Positions 21,572 through 30,951 of a DNA stretch of 64,000 nucleotides are shown here, in pieces. Source of the DNA: Endomychus coccineus (lineage: Eukaryota > Arthropoda > Insecta > Coleoptera > Endomychidae). Numbering within the stretch: the first letter of the stretch is position 1; each line of letters opens with the position of its first letter. The notes beneath the pieces were generated by a model. The model was not told the DNA's origin, searched no databases, and worked only from the letters and a program-made list of their open reading frames with translations. The stretch is from NCBI GenBank assembly GCA_958510875.1, contig OY294067.1:108867568-108931567 (forward strand), given 5' to 3'. A program made the translations under genes and the position numbers.

Positions 21572-22397
21572 ATCTTTGGAGATAACATCGAAAATACTTC
21601 CTTTTGCGTTCGTGAAAGATCTTTTCAATGATTTCTGTGATAAAAATGATCTCAACTGTGGGAAGAACGGGAAAAATAATGGAAAAGAAACAAAACCAAA
21701 GCCTGACCCCAAGCCAGACCCAAAGCCAGACCCAAAGCCAGATCCGAAGCCAGATCCGAAGCCTGATCCTAATCCAGATCCGAAACCAGTCCCAAAACCC
21801 AAGTACGATGATGTTGAGGATGGGTATCTGACAGGCAGAGACTACTTAGAAGGTTCAAATCCGAACCAAAAGGACCTCGACGACAAGCCACCTGCATATA
21901 AAAGTGAAGGTGGGAATAGGCTATATTCACATGCTCCTCCGAAACCTGTCTATACAGATGCCGAAGACGGTTATTTAACCAATAGGGATTATTTAGGTGA
22001 GACCGTAGATACTGCAGCTGAACCAACTAGTAATGGAAATAAGGATCAAAATGAGCGCAAGACTAAAGACGAAAAACCTGGAGTCCACGATAATAAAAAG
22101 CCAGACACTAAACCTACGGGAAAAGATGCTGATTTGAACAACAAAATCGAAGACGTTTTTGGTGAAGGTAATGATAAAATCGGAGGAGGAAAACTCAACT
22201 TGCGGTTAGGCGATGATGACGATGACACTCATGATAAAACTCAAGACAAAAAGCCTACTATCAATCCACCTCCTCCTCCTCCTGTAACACAAACCAAGCC
22301 TACTAAAAAACCTGTGGTCAGTTCTGATGAGGATGATGACGATACAGTATACTTGAACAAGAAAGGACGTGGTGGACTTTCGATATTTGGAAAATAA
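21572..22397 (+). CDS. Gene A exon 3 (acidic, Pro/Asp/Lys-rich tail)
   Basis: Acceptor attttcag, phase 2, stop TAA at 22395-22397. It encodes residues 81-354. A short conserved-looking start (SLEITSKILPFAFVKDLF) and two Cys (CDKNDLNC) are followed by a KPDP pentapeptide-type repeat (about residues 121-158). Two copies of a D-x-E-D-G-Y-L-T-x-R-D-Y-L motif follow (near residues 160 and 208). The rest is highly charged, with Asp runs (DDDDD near 22208, DEDDDDT near 22326), a poly-Pro run (about 22266-22281), and the end GLSIFGK. The composition indicates an intrinsically disordered tail. Minus-strand Gly/Ser-rich frames here are shadows. Confidence 0.85.
21694..21807 (+). repeat. PKPDP coding minisatellite
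   Basis: About seven 12-bp units encoding Lys-Pro-Asp-Pro, becoming irregular at the 3' end (NPDP, KPVP). The third-position variation between units (gac/gat, cca/ccg/ccc/cct) suggests the repeat is old enough to have diverged silently while keeping the peptide. Confidence 0.9.
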
Positions 22398-22421
22398 TAC
22401 GATCCATAATAATGTATTTAC

Positions 22422-22427
22422 AATAAA
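22422..22427 (+). terminator. Polyadenylation signal of gene A
   Basis: AATAAA lies 25 bp after the gene A stop codon, supporting 22395-22397 as the true end. Confidence 0.65.
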
Positions 22428-22968
22428 AGAATAATTAATTGATTTCATTTAATTTTTTGTATCTCGCTTGTGGAAAAGCTGCATAATCATTGTAGTGACA
22501 AGCTTCCTTGAAGCTGAAATCCTTTGATAAAATTTAAAATAGAATTTTGTTGAAAGTGAGATTATGGATAATACTAGAAGTAAAACCTGTTACTATTAGA
22601 CTCAAAGCAAATAGTACTGTAAAATTATACTTTTACCTTGCAAAAAGTTATTCTTCAAATTCTTTTTGCACAGGGGTTTGAATGACGAACTGAGTTAAAA
22701 ACCAAAATGACGGCTCCCCTGGGATTTCGCAGCTACCTTTTTTTGAGAAAAAAATGACGTTCTACTCATTTATATCTTCGACGCAAATCCCTATAGTTCA
22801 TATTCCGGTCGACAGAGCTGAAAATAATTTCATTTCTGACCGAGATATTATAAGCGTATATCGTCATAGTTACGCTATCAATAAAGAGGGTCATAACTCC
22901 CTTGGGACATTATAGATTCTATCTATAATTCCCTCTACCTTTCACAAGTAAAAATAAAATAAGAAATG

Positions 22969-22970
<2 letters not shown>
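22428..22970. other. Intergenic, no gene seen
   Basis: No open frame or repeat supported between the end of gene A and the TA microsatellite. Confidence 0.4.
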
Positions 22971-23041
<71 letters not shown>

Positions 23042-23045
23042 ATAT
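22971..23045. repeat. (TA)n-(TG)n microsatellite
   Basis: About 30 TA units run into five TG/GT units. It borders the 3' end of the Crypton-like element; length polymorphism is likely. Confidence 0.95.
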
Positions 23046-23073
23046 ATTTATGAAATGAAAACTGAACCATATT

Positions 23074-24167
23074 TTATTTATTCACGTCATTACAAATAAT
23101 AAATGTACAATCTAGAAAAGCTCCCTGAAAATTACTTCGGCCAATGGAAACAATTTCTTCTTTTGTATGGCTGGAGCTTCTGTTCAGTACAGTCGAGGTA
23201 CCTGCCTCTTCTAATGGCAAAGAAGACAACATACGCGCCGTTTTATTTCTTAATTCGATGCTATCCATAGATGCTCCTGCATTGGCTAGAGCAGTAGCAG
23301 AAGTGCGATGAAGGCAATGTCCCGTATAGGAAGATGGGTTTGGCAATCCTAAATACATTGCGATTTTGCTGGGGATTTTCCCAAACATGTTTTTTCCAAT
23401 TGCCTGAGATGTACATTTATTTTGTCGGAAGCTCAAAAAAAATCGTTCAATACCTTCAGGACGCAAAGACATATAAAGTCTTAATAAAGGCGAAGCGGAG
23501 AACTCTTTTCAATCCACAACTGTGAATTTCTTCGATACACCAGTTTTACTTTCCGGTACGTTCACTACCATAACGGAATTCCGGTCCTCTATATCCGATA
23601 TCTTCATAATCAAAAGTTCCTGACTTCTGCATCCTCCAAAATAACCCATAATCAAAACAACCTATAACAAAAAAAGAAAATAAATACACACAAAGAGGAA
23701 AATGAAAGAAACTACCTTAAGCAATAAATGAATTTCATTAGGAGCCGTCTTTAGAAATCTGATGACATCTTTAGGAGATAAAACAGCGGACTTTTTCGGC
23801 TTATAACTCTTACTCTTTCGTTTCAAAAAAGCCTCTAGCTCATTGAACTTGGTGATATCTCGTTCCTCATGTATAGTCACCATCGATTTTAGCATTGACC
23901 ATTTAGTCCATAAAGAATTCGGACTATACGTTTCTGACTGCAACGAATAAACACAATTACTACCAAATCTACCGAAAAACATAGAAAATTCCTTACCAGT
24001 TCTTGAAAATATGCCAGAAATATAGTTTCAGTGGCATCTTTTGGCATAACATTTTTCCGTGTCAGCCACTCCAGATATATTTTATATTCTTTTTTGTATA
24101 CGGCTTCACTTTTCGATGGAAATAATGATTCTCTTGCTTTTTCAGCATTTTTCAAAATATCCTCCAT
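23074..24167 (-). pseudogene. Crypton-type tyrosine recombinase, three exons
   Basis: Minus strand: exon 1 24167-23997 (MEDILKNAEKARESLFPSKS, ending EL|gtaagg), exon 2 23937-23716, exon 3 23661-23074. All introns are phase 0. Exon 1 resembles the N-terminal SAM-like part of Cryptons and related domesticated insect proteins. Exon 2 has LSPKDVIRFLKTAPNEIHLL. Exon 3 begins with GYFGGCRSQEL (first catalytic Arg) and later NMFGKIPSKIAMYLGLPNP and YTGHCLHRTSATALANAG. In the family the box is H-x-x-R; here the Arg position is His (HCLH), and the downstream region with the nucleophile Tyr is absent or replaced. One in-frame TGA interrupts exon 3 at 23509-23511. It is therefore inactive as a recombinase, yet otherwise intact and correctly spliced, so recent decay or domestication followed by loss are both possible. 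Confidence 0.75.
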
Positions 24168-24743
24168 TATATTTGGGGTAGAAAACACGTTCTTAACGCA
24201 AACACAGCTTGATAATAAAGCTTTGTTTGTAAACAAGTAACATAGCAACAACCTAGCAACAACAAAACTCCTATAATCAACGGTACCTGATTCAAATATA
24301 GCGGGAAGATAATGAATTGGTGCATTTATTCCGTTTTAAAAATGGACAAAATTTTATTGATATCGGTCAGAAATAAAATTATCTATGCACCACGGGAATT
24401 AATGAGCCTTAATAACCTCAGGCAATTGCTGTCCCTCGGGCCAGAGACCCTCGGGACGCAAACTTTGCCATCGGTAATTAAAACCCTTATAATTCCCTTG
24501 ATACAAAAGTAACATAGTTGATGTTTTAGAACTCAAAAAACTATACATCAAACAGTTTCAATGAAATAGTAGAGTTACAGCGCCTTAAAGTGGGGTCACA
24601 ATTATGCCCTGCCGAACGAAATATACATTTATTTTCACCTCCGCGATTTAAAATCGTTACAATTTTTCATCGATTTCAATGTGAAATGTTATCCAAGACG
24701 TCAAAAACTGAAACACAGTCTCCCCGCCCCAACATTGAGCACA

Positions 24744-25115
24744 TCAATGAGACAAATTGATCAAATCCATTTGAAATAGTTCGGCATCACAGACAGTATT
24801 AATGAAACTATAGACATTGGAGCCATCTGTAAACTTCAAATAAGAGCTGTGTTGTATCACTCCTGGCATATCATTAGTGAATAATTTAAAGAGTAATGGA
24901 CCTGCATGAGATCCCTGGGAACTACGAATGATTCTGATTTCTGATGACACAGAACCAGCGTATTCGACATATTGAGTCATAGATTTCAGATAAGATTCGA
25001 TCCAGTTCGAAATGTTATCTTTCATGCCTAAAGCAGGGTTTTGAAGTTAGAAGGTGGTCATGCTCGACTATCAAATGCTTTCGAAAACTCAGTGTTAATA
25101 GAGTTGTTGTTGTGT
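24744..25115 (-). pseudogene. Jockey-like reverse transcriptase fragment
   Basis: Minus-strand order: TEFSKAFDS (motif A, near 25080), WIESYLKSMTQYVEYAGSVS, then QGSHAGPLLFKLFTNDMP (motif B, where the family has PQGSHLGPLLF). Next comes YLKFTDGSNVYSFIN, in which the F-A-D-D catalytic box has become F-T-D-G. It is catalytically dead and truncated at both ends. Confidence 0.78.
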
Positions 25116-25174
25116 AGATATTGAAGACACCATAACTCTGGATCAGTCAGAATTTATTAATACAGTAAAGTTAT

Positions 25175-25335
25175 GTTAAGAACGCACTTATTTTCAATAC
25201 GATGAACAATATTCTGGGAAAATATTCGGCACAGCTATGGGGTCTCCTATCTCAGCTACTACCGGTTATCTAGTTATTGAATGCGTAGAAGAATCTAATA
25301 AATTCACTTCGTGTCTAGTCCAGGGTGTTTACCAG
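25175..25335 (+). pseudogene. Penelope-like reverse transcriptase fragment
   Basis: The plus frame reads ERTYFQYDEQYSGKIFGTAM, then GSPISATTGYLVIECVEES. T-Y-F-x-Y and G-T-A-M-G-S-P-I-S are the hallmark reverse transcriptase segments of Penelope-like elements. Flanking sequence is too decayed to extend. Confidence 0.65.
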
Positions 25336-26222
25336 TTATACCACTTTGGTCCCGTCAAATTCTTATATTTTTGTTAATATAAACCTCTGAAAGGATAGTA
25401 GATCATTGATGACCACAATGCCATTCGATACCCTACCAGAGATCAACTATTCACGCACATTCATCTGAAGCTCAGTCGTTTTTGAAGTAAGGATTGTAGG
25501 TTAGAGTATTACTATGGTTGGCAATTACTCGATAGTACTTATTCAATGACAGCATTCCGAGTTCTTATATATTTCAATAGAAGTGACCACTTATGTTTTA
25601 TATTTTCATTTTTACGTCGGTCTCACGAACATTATCAGAGGACTTATTGTGAAAACGATTTCTTAAAACTTATTGTATTGACACAAAGCGTCCTTATCGC
25701 ACCAATTACAATTGAAAATGCCCACGTAGCCGAAACGAACAGAACCACGAATAATCGAAATTGTAACACATCAATGTTTCAAGGATGAAATATATCAATA
25801 ATCCACTATTTACTAATATTCTCAAAATATACAAACGCATGTTAGTGTAGTGTCTTTACGACTGAAGACCAAAACTATTACGTTAAGTATGAATCTACTT
25901 TCGAACCAGATGTTAAGATTCATAAGGTAATAGAAAAAGGTTGTGTCAGACCTTATTGGAACATTACTTTTGAGCATTCTTCCTAAAATATACTTTTAAC
26001 ATTATAAAGACGCATGTAGGAATTTGCAAGAGTTTTAGTTGATTAAATTAGTATAAATTTGACTTAATGTCTGAATATCTGTCCTATGATTTACAGATTT
26101 GGAGTCACGTTTCATGTGAATCATCTCCAGAACATTTTTGTAATCGAATTGATGGTTATAAGCAAAGCAGTGTTTAGCAAGTGCGGTGGAATTTTGTAAG
26201 TTTTTGTTTCTTGTGCTTTGAC
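25336..26222. other. Unassigned intergenic stretch
   Basis: No supported feature; short frames (for example 25546-25788) have no recognisable content. Confidence 0.35.
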
Positions 26223-28200
26223 CGTTTTTTGCAATTTAGAAGGAAACTGTGCATTCTATGGGCAATATACACCTGTTGACTTTTGGAGATCAAACATTTG
26301 TGAATCTTTCTCCTATCTAATTTATTTTCCTGTGATGAGTCATTTCGTCGCTAGGGCCCGCCGTAAAAAAAATTTTCATATAATGTACTTTTCCGGCGAT
26401 TTTTTGCATTTTACGTAAAAAATGTGAATTTTGATGAATTTATGAGGAGAGTAAAGTTGTAGAGTGGAAAAAAAAAGTGAAACGACTTTTTTCGAAATTG
26501 CGTGTTTTCACCGCTAGAACGCGTCATCGAAGGTGTGCGCCTATAGATACTCAGCTTTTTGATTGATTTTTTACATTTTCAGCGTGAAGTACTAATTTTC
26601 ACCGGAAAATTTACTATTTCTGTGTTTCAAAAGTTTTTTCTAAAATTGCGTATTTTCTCCGATGGAACCAGTAGAAGCTTCGCGGCTATAAATTCTCAAC
26701 AAGTGGCTTCTGTGAATCGGAAAAAAGGCCGAAAAAAGCAAATATTTCAGAGCCTTTCTGGGGTTGTTTTTTGCCGTTTAAAGGGTGGGGTTGACTCGGA
26801 GAAATTCCAAAGTACCGGCATCGTGTTCAGCACACTCGAAAACGGGAGGTGACGCAGTTTTTCTCGGAATATGTCGGTATATCCGAGTTTCACCCCTTTC
26901 GGGGGTCGTTTTTGACCATTTAAGGGGTGGGATTGACTCGGAGAAATTCCAAAGTACCGGCATCGTGTTCAGCATCCTCGAAAACGGGAGGTGACGCGGT
27001 TTTTCTCGGAATATGTCGGTATATCCGCGTTTCACCCTTTTTGGGGGTTGTTTTTGGCCGTTTGGGGGTGACGGTCAACTCAGGAAGAGTTCAAACCACC
27101 GCCATCGTGTTCAGCATCCTCGAAAACGGGGGGGGGGGACAGAGTCTCGTTAGGCTCTGAAATATTTTCATATTTTTCCGACTCACAGAAGCCACTAAAC
27201 TTTGTAAGTGATTATTCACATTTTGAGTGCAAAATACAAATTTTGGTGAACATTATAAAGAAAGCGAGGTAGTAGAACGGAAAATTTTCTATTTTCACGT
27301 TGCAATAGTTTTTTCTGAAATGCCCATTTTGGCAGCTACAACGCGCCAAAGAGGGGGCGCGGATTACAGATAATCAGTGTTTTTCACATTTGGAGTGTGA
27401 AATACTAATTTTCAGTGTGAAATACTAATTTTAGTCAAAATTATCTAGAGAGCAAAGTTGTAGAACATAAAATTTGCTATTCTTATGTTGCAAAGACTTT
27501 TTTCCTGAAATTACGTATTTTCACCGCTAAACCGCTCCATAGAAGGAGCGCCATTATACATAATCAAATATTAATTTTTTTTTCTGGCAGGAATTTTTCT
27601 ACTGTGAGTCAAAAAGTACGGAAATAATAACTTTTTATTAGTAAAAAATTTTTCCTATTGTACATATAATAATCACATTTTTATGCAGTCTTTGCTCTTT
27701 TCACATTCATATATTCATTCTCGTCGCAACTTGAGCTATGTACTTCTTCCTTCGACGTGACGCTTCAAGTGGATTATCCAGCAAACTCATTAATATCAGG
27801 ACAATCTCTTCTCCTACTACATTATCAGTATAATACAGATCAAAATGTGAATAACCACGCAAAAAGCTGATTATCTAAAGCCGCGCACCTTCTATGGCGG
27901 GTTCTAGGGGTGAAAATACCCAATTTCAGAAAAAGTCTGACAACATACAACTTTCGCTCTACAACTTTGCTCTCCTGATAATTTTCACCAAAATTCATAT
28001 TTTTCACGTCAAATGCAAAAAATTGCCGGAAAAGTACAATATATATGTATATTAATTTTTTTAGGGCGGGCCTTAGAGGCGAAATGGTGCATCACAGGAA
28101 AATAAATCAGGTGACAAAAATGATGTGGAAATGTTTGATCTTCAAAAGTCGATCCTTGTATTTTGATCATAAAAGGCACAGTTTCCTTGTAAATTAAAAG
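26223..28200. repeat. About 2-kb inverted-repeat element
   Basis: The left arm (26223-26565: aaggaaactgtgc, gatcaaacattt, cctgtgatg, gtacttttccggc, agtaaagttgtagag) returns as reverse complement in the right arm (27848-28200: gcacagtttcctt, aaatgtttgatc, catcacagg, gccggaaaagtac, ctctacaactttgct). Further partly repeated tttcaccgctag and ttgtagaac modules lie between them (26640-26700, 27270-27560). No protein; large foldback-type non-autonomous element. Confidence 0.78.
26757..27165 (+). repeat. Three tandem 142-bp units
   Basis: ttgactcggagaaattcc at about 26791 and 26933, and the diverged tcaactcaggaagagttc at 27075, mark a 142-bp period. Each unit also carries aaagtaccggcatcgtgttc, ctcgaaaacggg, and gaatatgtcggtatatcc. 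The third unit is the most diverged and ends in a G10 run. Similar peptides in several frames here are products of the repeat. Confidence 0.92.
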
Positions 28201-28756
28201 AAGTCGAAACCTCCCCAGACAAACCAGGTCTGTATGCACCAAATTTCTACGTTTCAGACGATTTTTATGTCTAATTCCGGTGGACTATGGATCTGTCTGT
28301 GATAGAAAGTGAACGGGAAATTCTAAAACCGTGTGTACACCTACCACTGAAAACCAACACCAAGAACATGTTACTATCCAAAGCGACTTATTGGCAGCAT
28401 ACAACAATTCTTGGTATCGCTCCATAGAATGAAGTACCATCCCTATAAAATTGCCATTCTCCTGATTTTTGCATTGAAGTAGTTGAATAGCAATTTCTTA
28501 TTCGAAACCATTTAGGTGAAATATTCAAGGTTAACTTTTTGTGGAAATAGAATGTATGATGGTGATAACAATATCTGATCAAGGAGCGATTTGGCATTGT
28601 CAATAATAATATCACAATGGATGATTTTCAACTCTATATTTTGTAAGCCCAATTAACTTGTAACAGTGAGATAAGATATTGACAGTAATGTTTAACTACA
28701 AATATATATGACCAATAAACGAAATTTAGGTGTGATAAGTTATTATTACCTTCACG

Positions 28757-28842
28757 ATGGCAGTTCATACCACATGCATTGCTTCAGTTTCCAGAAATTT
28801 GATTGATAGAAGTCTTGAGGGAGCAAACTATCTTATTGAATT
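28757..28842 (+). CDS. Gene B exon 1 (paralogue of gene A)
   Basis: ATG at 28757, 28 codons plus two bases, donor TT|GTGAGT (phase 2), the same layout as gene A exon 1 (26 codons plus two bases, TT|GTAAGT). It encodes MAVHTTCIASVSRNLIDRSL and a short hydrophobic end (YLIE). A weak TATA (aatatatat) lies about 55 bp upstream, near 28700. Apart from length and phase, similarity to the A exon 1 peptide is weak, as expected of a fast-evolving gene; the case for homology rests on exon 2. Confidence 0.6.
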
Positions 28843-29114
28843 GTGAGTATTAATTTTCTCTATCAAGTGATATAAGGGTAAATTTTCTCAAGAATTTTGT
28901 GAAATAATCTAAAGTTTAGCGATACGGATTCCTTTTTTCGATAATACATCTGCTTTCATACATTTGGAGTCTTTTACTTATTCATAGATTGGTTTGAATC
29001 AACATTTTCTAAACACCTAGTTATTTAAACTCACGCAATAATTATCGTAGATCACTCGTACATGAAAATACATAAAAATGATTTCAATCTTATATTAGTA
29101 CAATTTTTTTGTAG

Positions 29115-29276
29115 GTTCCTCTTCCTCAATAAATTGATATTTCCATTCAGTTTCAACAAGACGTTTTATGAAAATCATCAAGATAAGAGCTTATATATTT
29201 TTGGAAAAGACGGTAGCTCTTTTTTGGAGAGAACATGGAAGGCTATTGAGAAATTAGAACTTCATTTGGTAGATAC
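29115..29276 (+). CDS. Gene B exon 2 (paralogue of gene A exon 2)
   Basis: Acceptor tttttgtag, 162 bp, phase 2 on both sides, donor AC|GTAAGT. The product opens hydrophobic (FLFLNKLIFPFSF), continues ENHQDKSLYIFGKDGSS and ends SFLERTWKAIEKLELHLVDT. Against gene A: P-F-x-F near the start, then SFLSRAWTDLV against SFLERTWKAIE at the same distance from the exon end. The acidic tail exon was not found. A nearby acceptor at 29386-29387 would add only TYISYVL and a stop (29388-29409), giving about 91 aa. Alternatively the tail exon is further away or lost. A second CAG at 29149-29150 would break the frame. Confidence 0.65.
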
Positions 29277-29409
29277 GTAAGTTGAAATTTTCACTTGATT
29301 GTTCATACATGAACAATCCCATAAATCTTTACATCGAGTATGTGTGATTTTGACTAATTTATTTTTTTACAAATGACTTTTTCTTAGTTACATTTCATAT
29401 GTTCTTTGA

Positions 29410-30440
29410 ACTTCAATAACTATATATCGTTCAAATTGTGGCATCGTTAGAAAACTATTAAAAGTCGTTGTGTCTTACAAAGACCTACGCAATATACAGT
29501 TTCGTCGGAACAGTTAACAACTTTTGTAATGAATCATAAACTATAGTAGTATAGTTCTTCAAAGATGATAATACGTTTCGTGACTCGGTATGCTTATGAG
29601 AATTCAATTTAAAATTATTTCTGGCGTCCATTCCTACTTGAAACTCTCATATTTTGTTTACTTATTGTTGATAAATTTCTTCTTTTGAAATGGACGAATT
29701 CATTCTCTACTATGCGTCTTGTTTGTTACGAAGTCTCCGCTTAACAGAGCGTCCAGCTACCAAAATACACCAAAAATGAAATAACAACTATGTTAAGAAA
29801 GGAATTGTCCATCTCCCATAAATCGTCATCAGGGAATTAACCAAATCTCTCTTATAAAGTAATTATTTGTTCTGTATATAATAGCAGCGAAGATTCAGGG
29901 TGCCTCTTTTAGATATTAGCCCCGTCTTCTGGGCAGGATTAATTCTAAGATCCATGGAAAGCAAATTATAATTTTTTAACTTAATAGTCATCTGGTAGCA
30001 GTGAAAATGAGTGAGATCTGTCAAAGGGTATTGGCAAATGAGTTTGAGTTAGTATTGTTCGTGAAGCAGTATTTATTTTTTTAGTAAGAAAAATTCTCGA
30101 GGGGGTTCACTAATTTGCGGGGGGGATGAATATATATATTTCAAACATTACGCGGATTGAAAATTGCGGGATGGAGGGTCGACCTCCTTTAGTACGCCAC
30201 TGAGAAGAACCCAGAGAAAAATATAAAAACAGCTCGTATATTGATGACATCTAACCAGGTTCCATTTTCTCCAGTATTATCTTTGGTGGAAGTCTCTATA
30301 AAAAAGGTTCTATTATTTTGATTAATATCTGGTAATAATCAATCATCTAATGGTATTTCATCCTGTCCATTAGGCCCATTGAAATTTGCCATAATTATTA
30401 GCTCTAAAACGAAAATTTGTTCTACCCTGTTTTAGAAATT
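29410..30440. other. Unassigned, downstream of gene B exon 2
   Basis: I searched for a phase-2 terminal exon like gene A exon 3 and did not find one. A G-rich patch (gagggggttc, gcgggggg, near 30100-30120) is present. Nothing else is supported. Confidence 0.35.
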
Positions 30441-30456
30441 AGATACAATGGTTGCA

Positions 30457-30577
30457 ACTTTCTAAAGTTGTAGAATTAAGCTCAAATTTACAAAAAAACA
30501 TACAAGTATTGATAGCTGACAACTCCAAATTTTTGTATAAATTTGAGCTTAATTCTCCAACTTTTGAAAGTTTTGAA
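30457..30577. repeat. Hairpin repeat
   Basis: aactttctaaagttgtag/aattaagctcaaattta (left) pairs with taaatttgagcttaatt/ctccaacttttgaaagt (right) around a loop near 30500-30530. The 85-codon frame across it is an artefact of the repeat. Confidence 0.75.
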
Positions 30578-30790
30578 ATGATTTTACACCCCGGTAACGC
30601 CGAAATCATAGATATAAAACGATTGCATTTTTTATTTCTGCTTTATTTGAACGTGAACCGTAGCGTATTAGAGGAAATTGGCGCCCTGGGCTCATCATTT
30701 TGCGGCTAATTATTTTGAATTAGTTGTCTCCAAACTATTTATACAATTATTATAAACTCCAGGAAATTCAATTATATATATTCACTGATA

Positions 30791-30951
30791 ATGGAACAAA
30801 TTAAGACCACTCTGAACAAAGTCCGTCGTTCCTCACCTTCCGAGAATGATGAATCTTTTAATGAAAAATTTCCAAACATAGAAGATCTGAGTTTAAGAAA
30901 ACTAAGACTTTCAATCTATTGTCGTATTCGAGAGCTTGAGCACTCAACAAG
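30791..30951 (+). CDS. Possible first exon of an unrecognised gene
   Basis: ATG at 30791 opens 53 codons plus two bases up to AG|GTAGGT (phase 2). The peptide is charged and helix-prone (MEQIKTTLNKVRRSSPSEND ... LRKLRLSIYCRIRELEHSTR). A TA-rich run (ttatatatat) lies about 15-25 bp upstream. No second exon could be assigned. It could be a small host gene, a tail part of the gene B locus or a mobile-element ORF. Confidence 0.3.

Noticed and set aside
21527..21802. Minus-strand Gly/Ser/Phe-rich frame (G-S-G-F-G repeats)
   Set aside because: Antisense shadow of the KPDP repeat of gene A; the plus strand has the splice site, stop and polyadenylation signal.
26778..27160. Overlapping frames with similar peptides on both strands
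   Set aside because: Created by the three tandem 142-bp units inside a non-coding inverted-repeat element.
29149..29156. Alternative acceptor (ccattcag) for gene B exon 2
   Set aside because: Using it shifts the reading frame relative to exon 1 and loses the hydrophobic start shared with gene A; the acceptor ending at 29114 keeps both.
30452..30709. 85-codon plus-strand frame
   Set aside because: Runs through a hairpin repeat (30457-30577); no splice sites or family resemblance.
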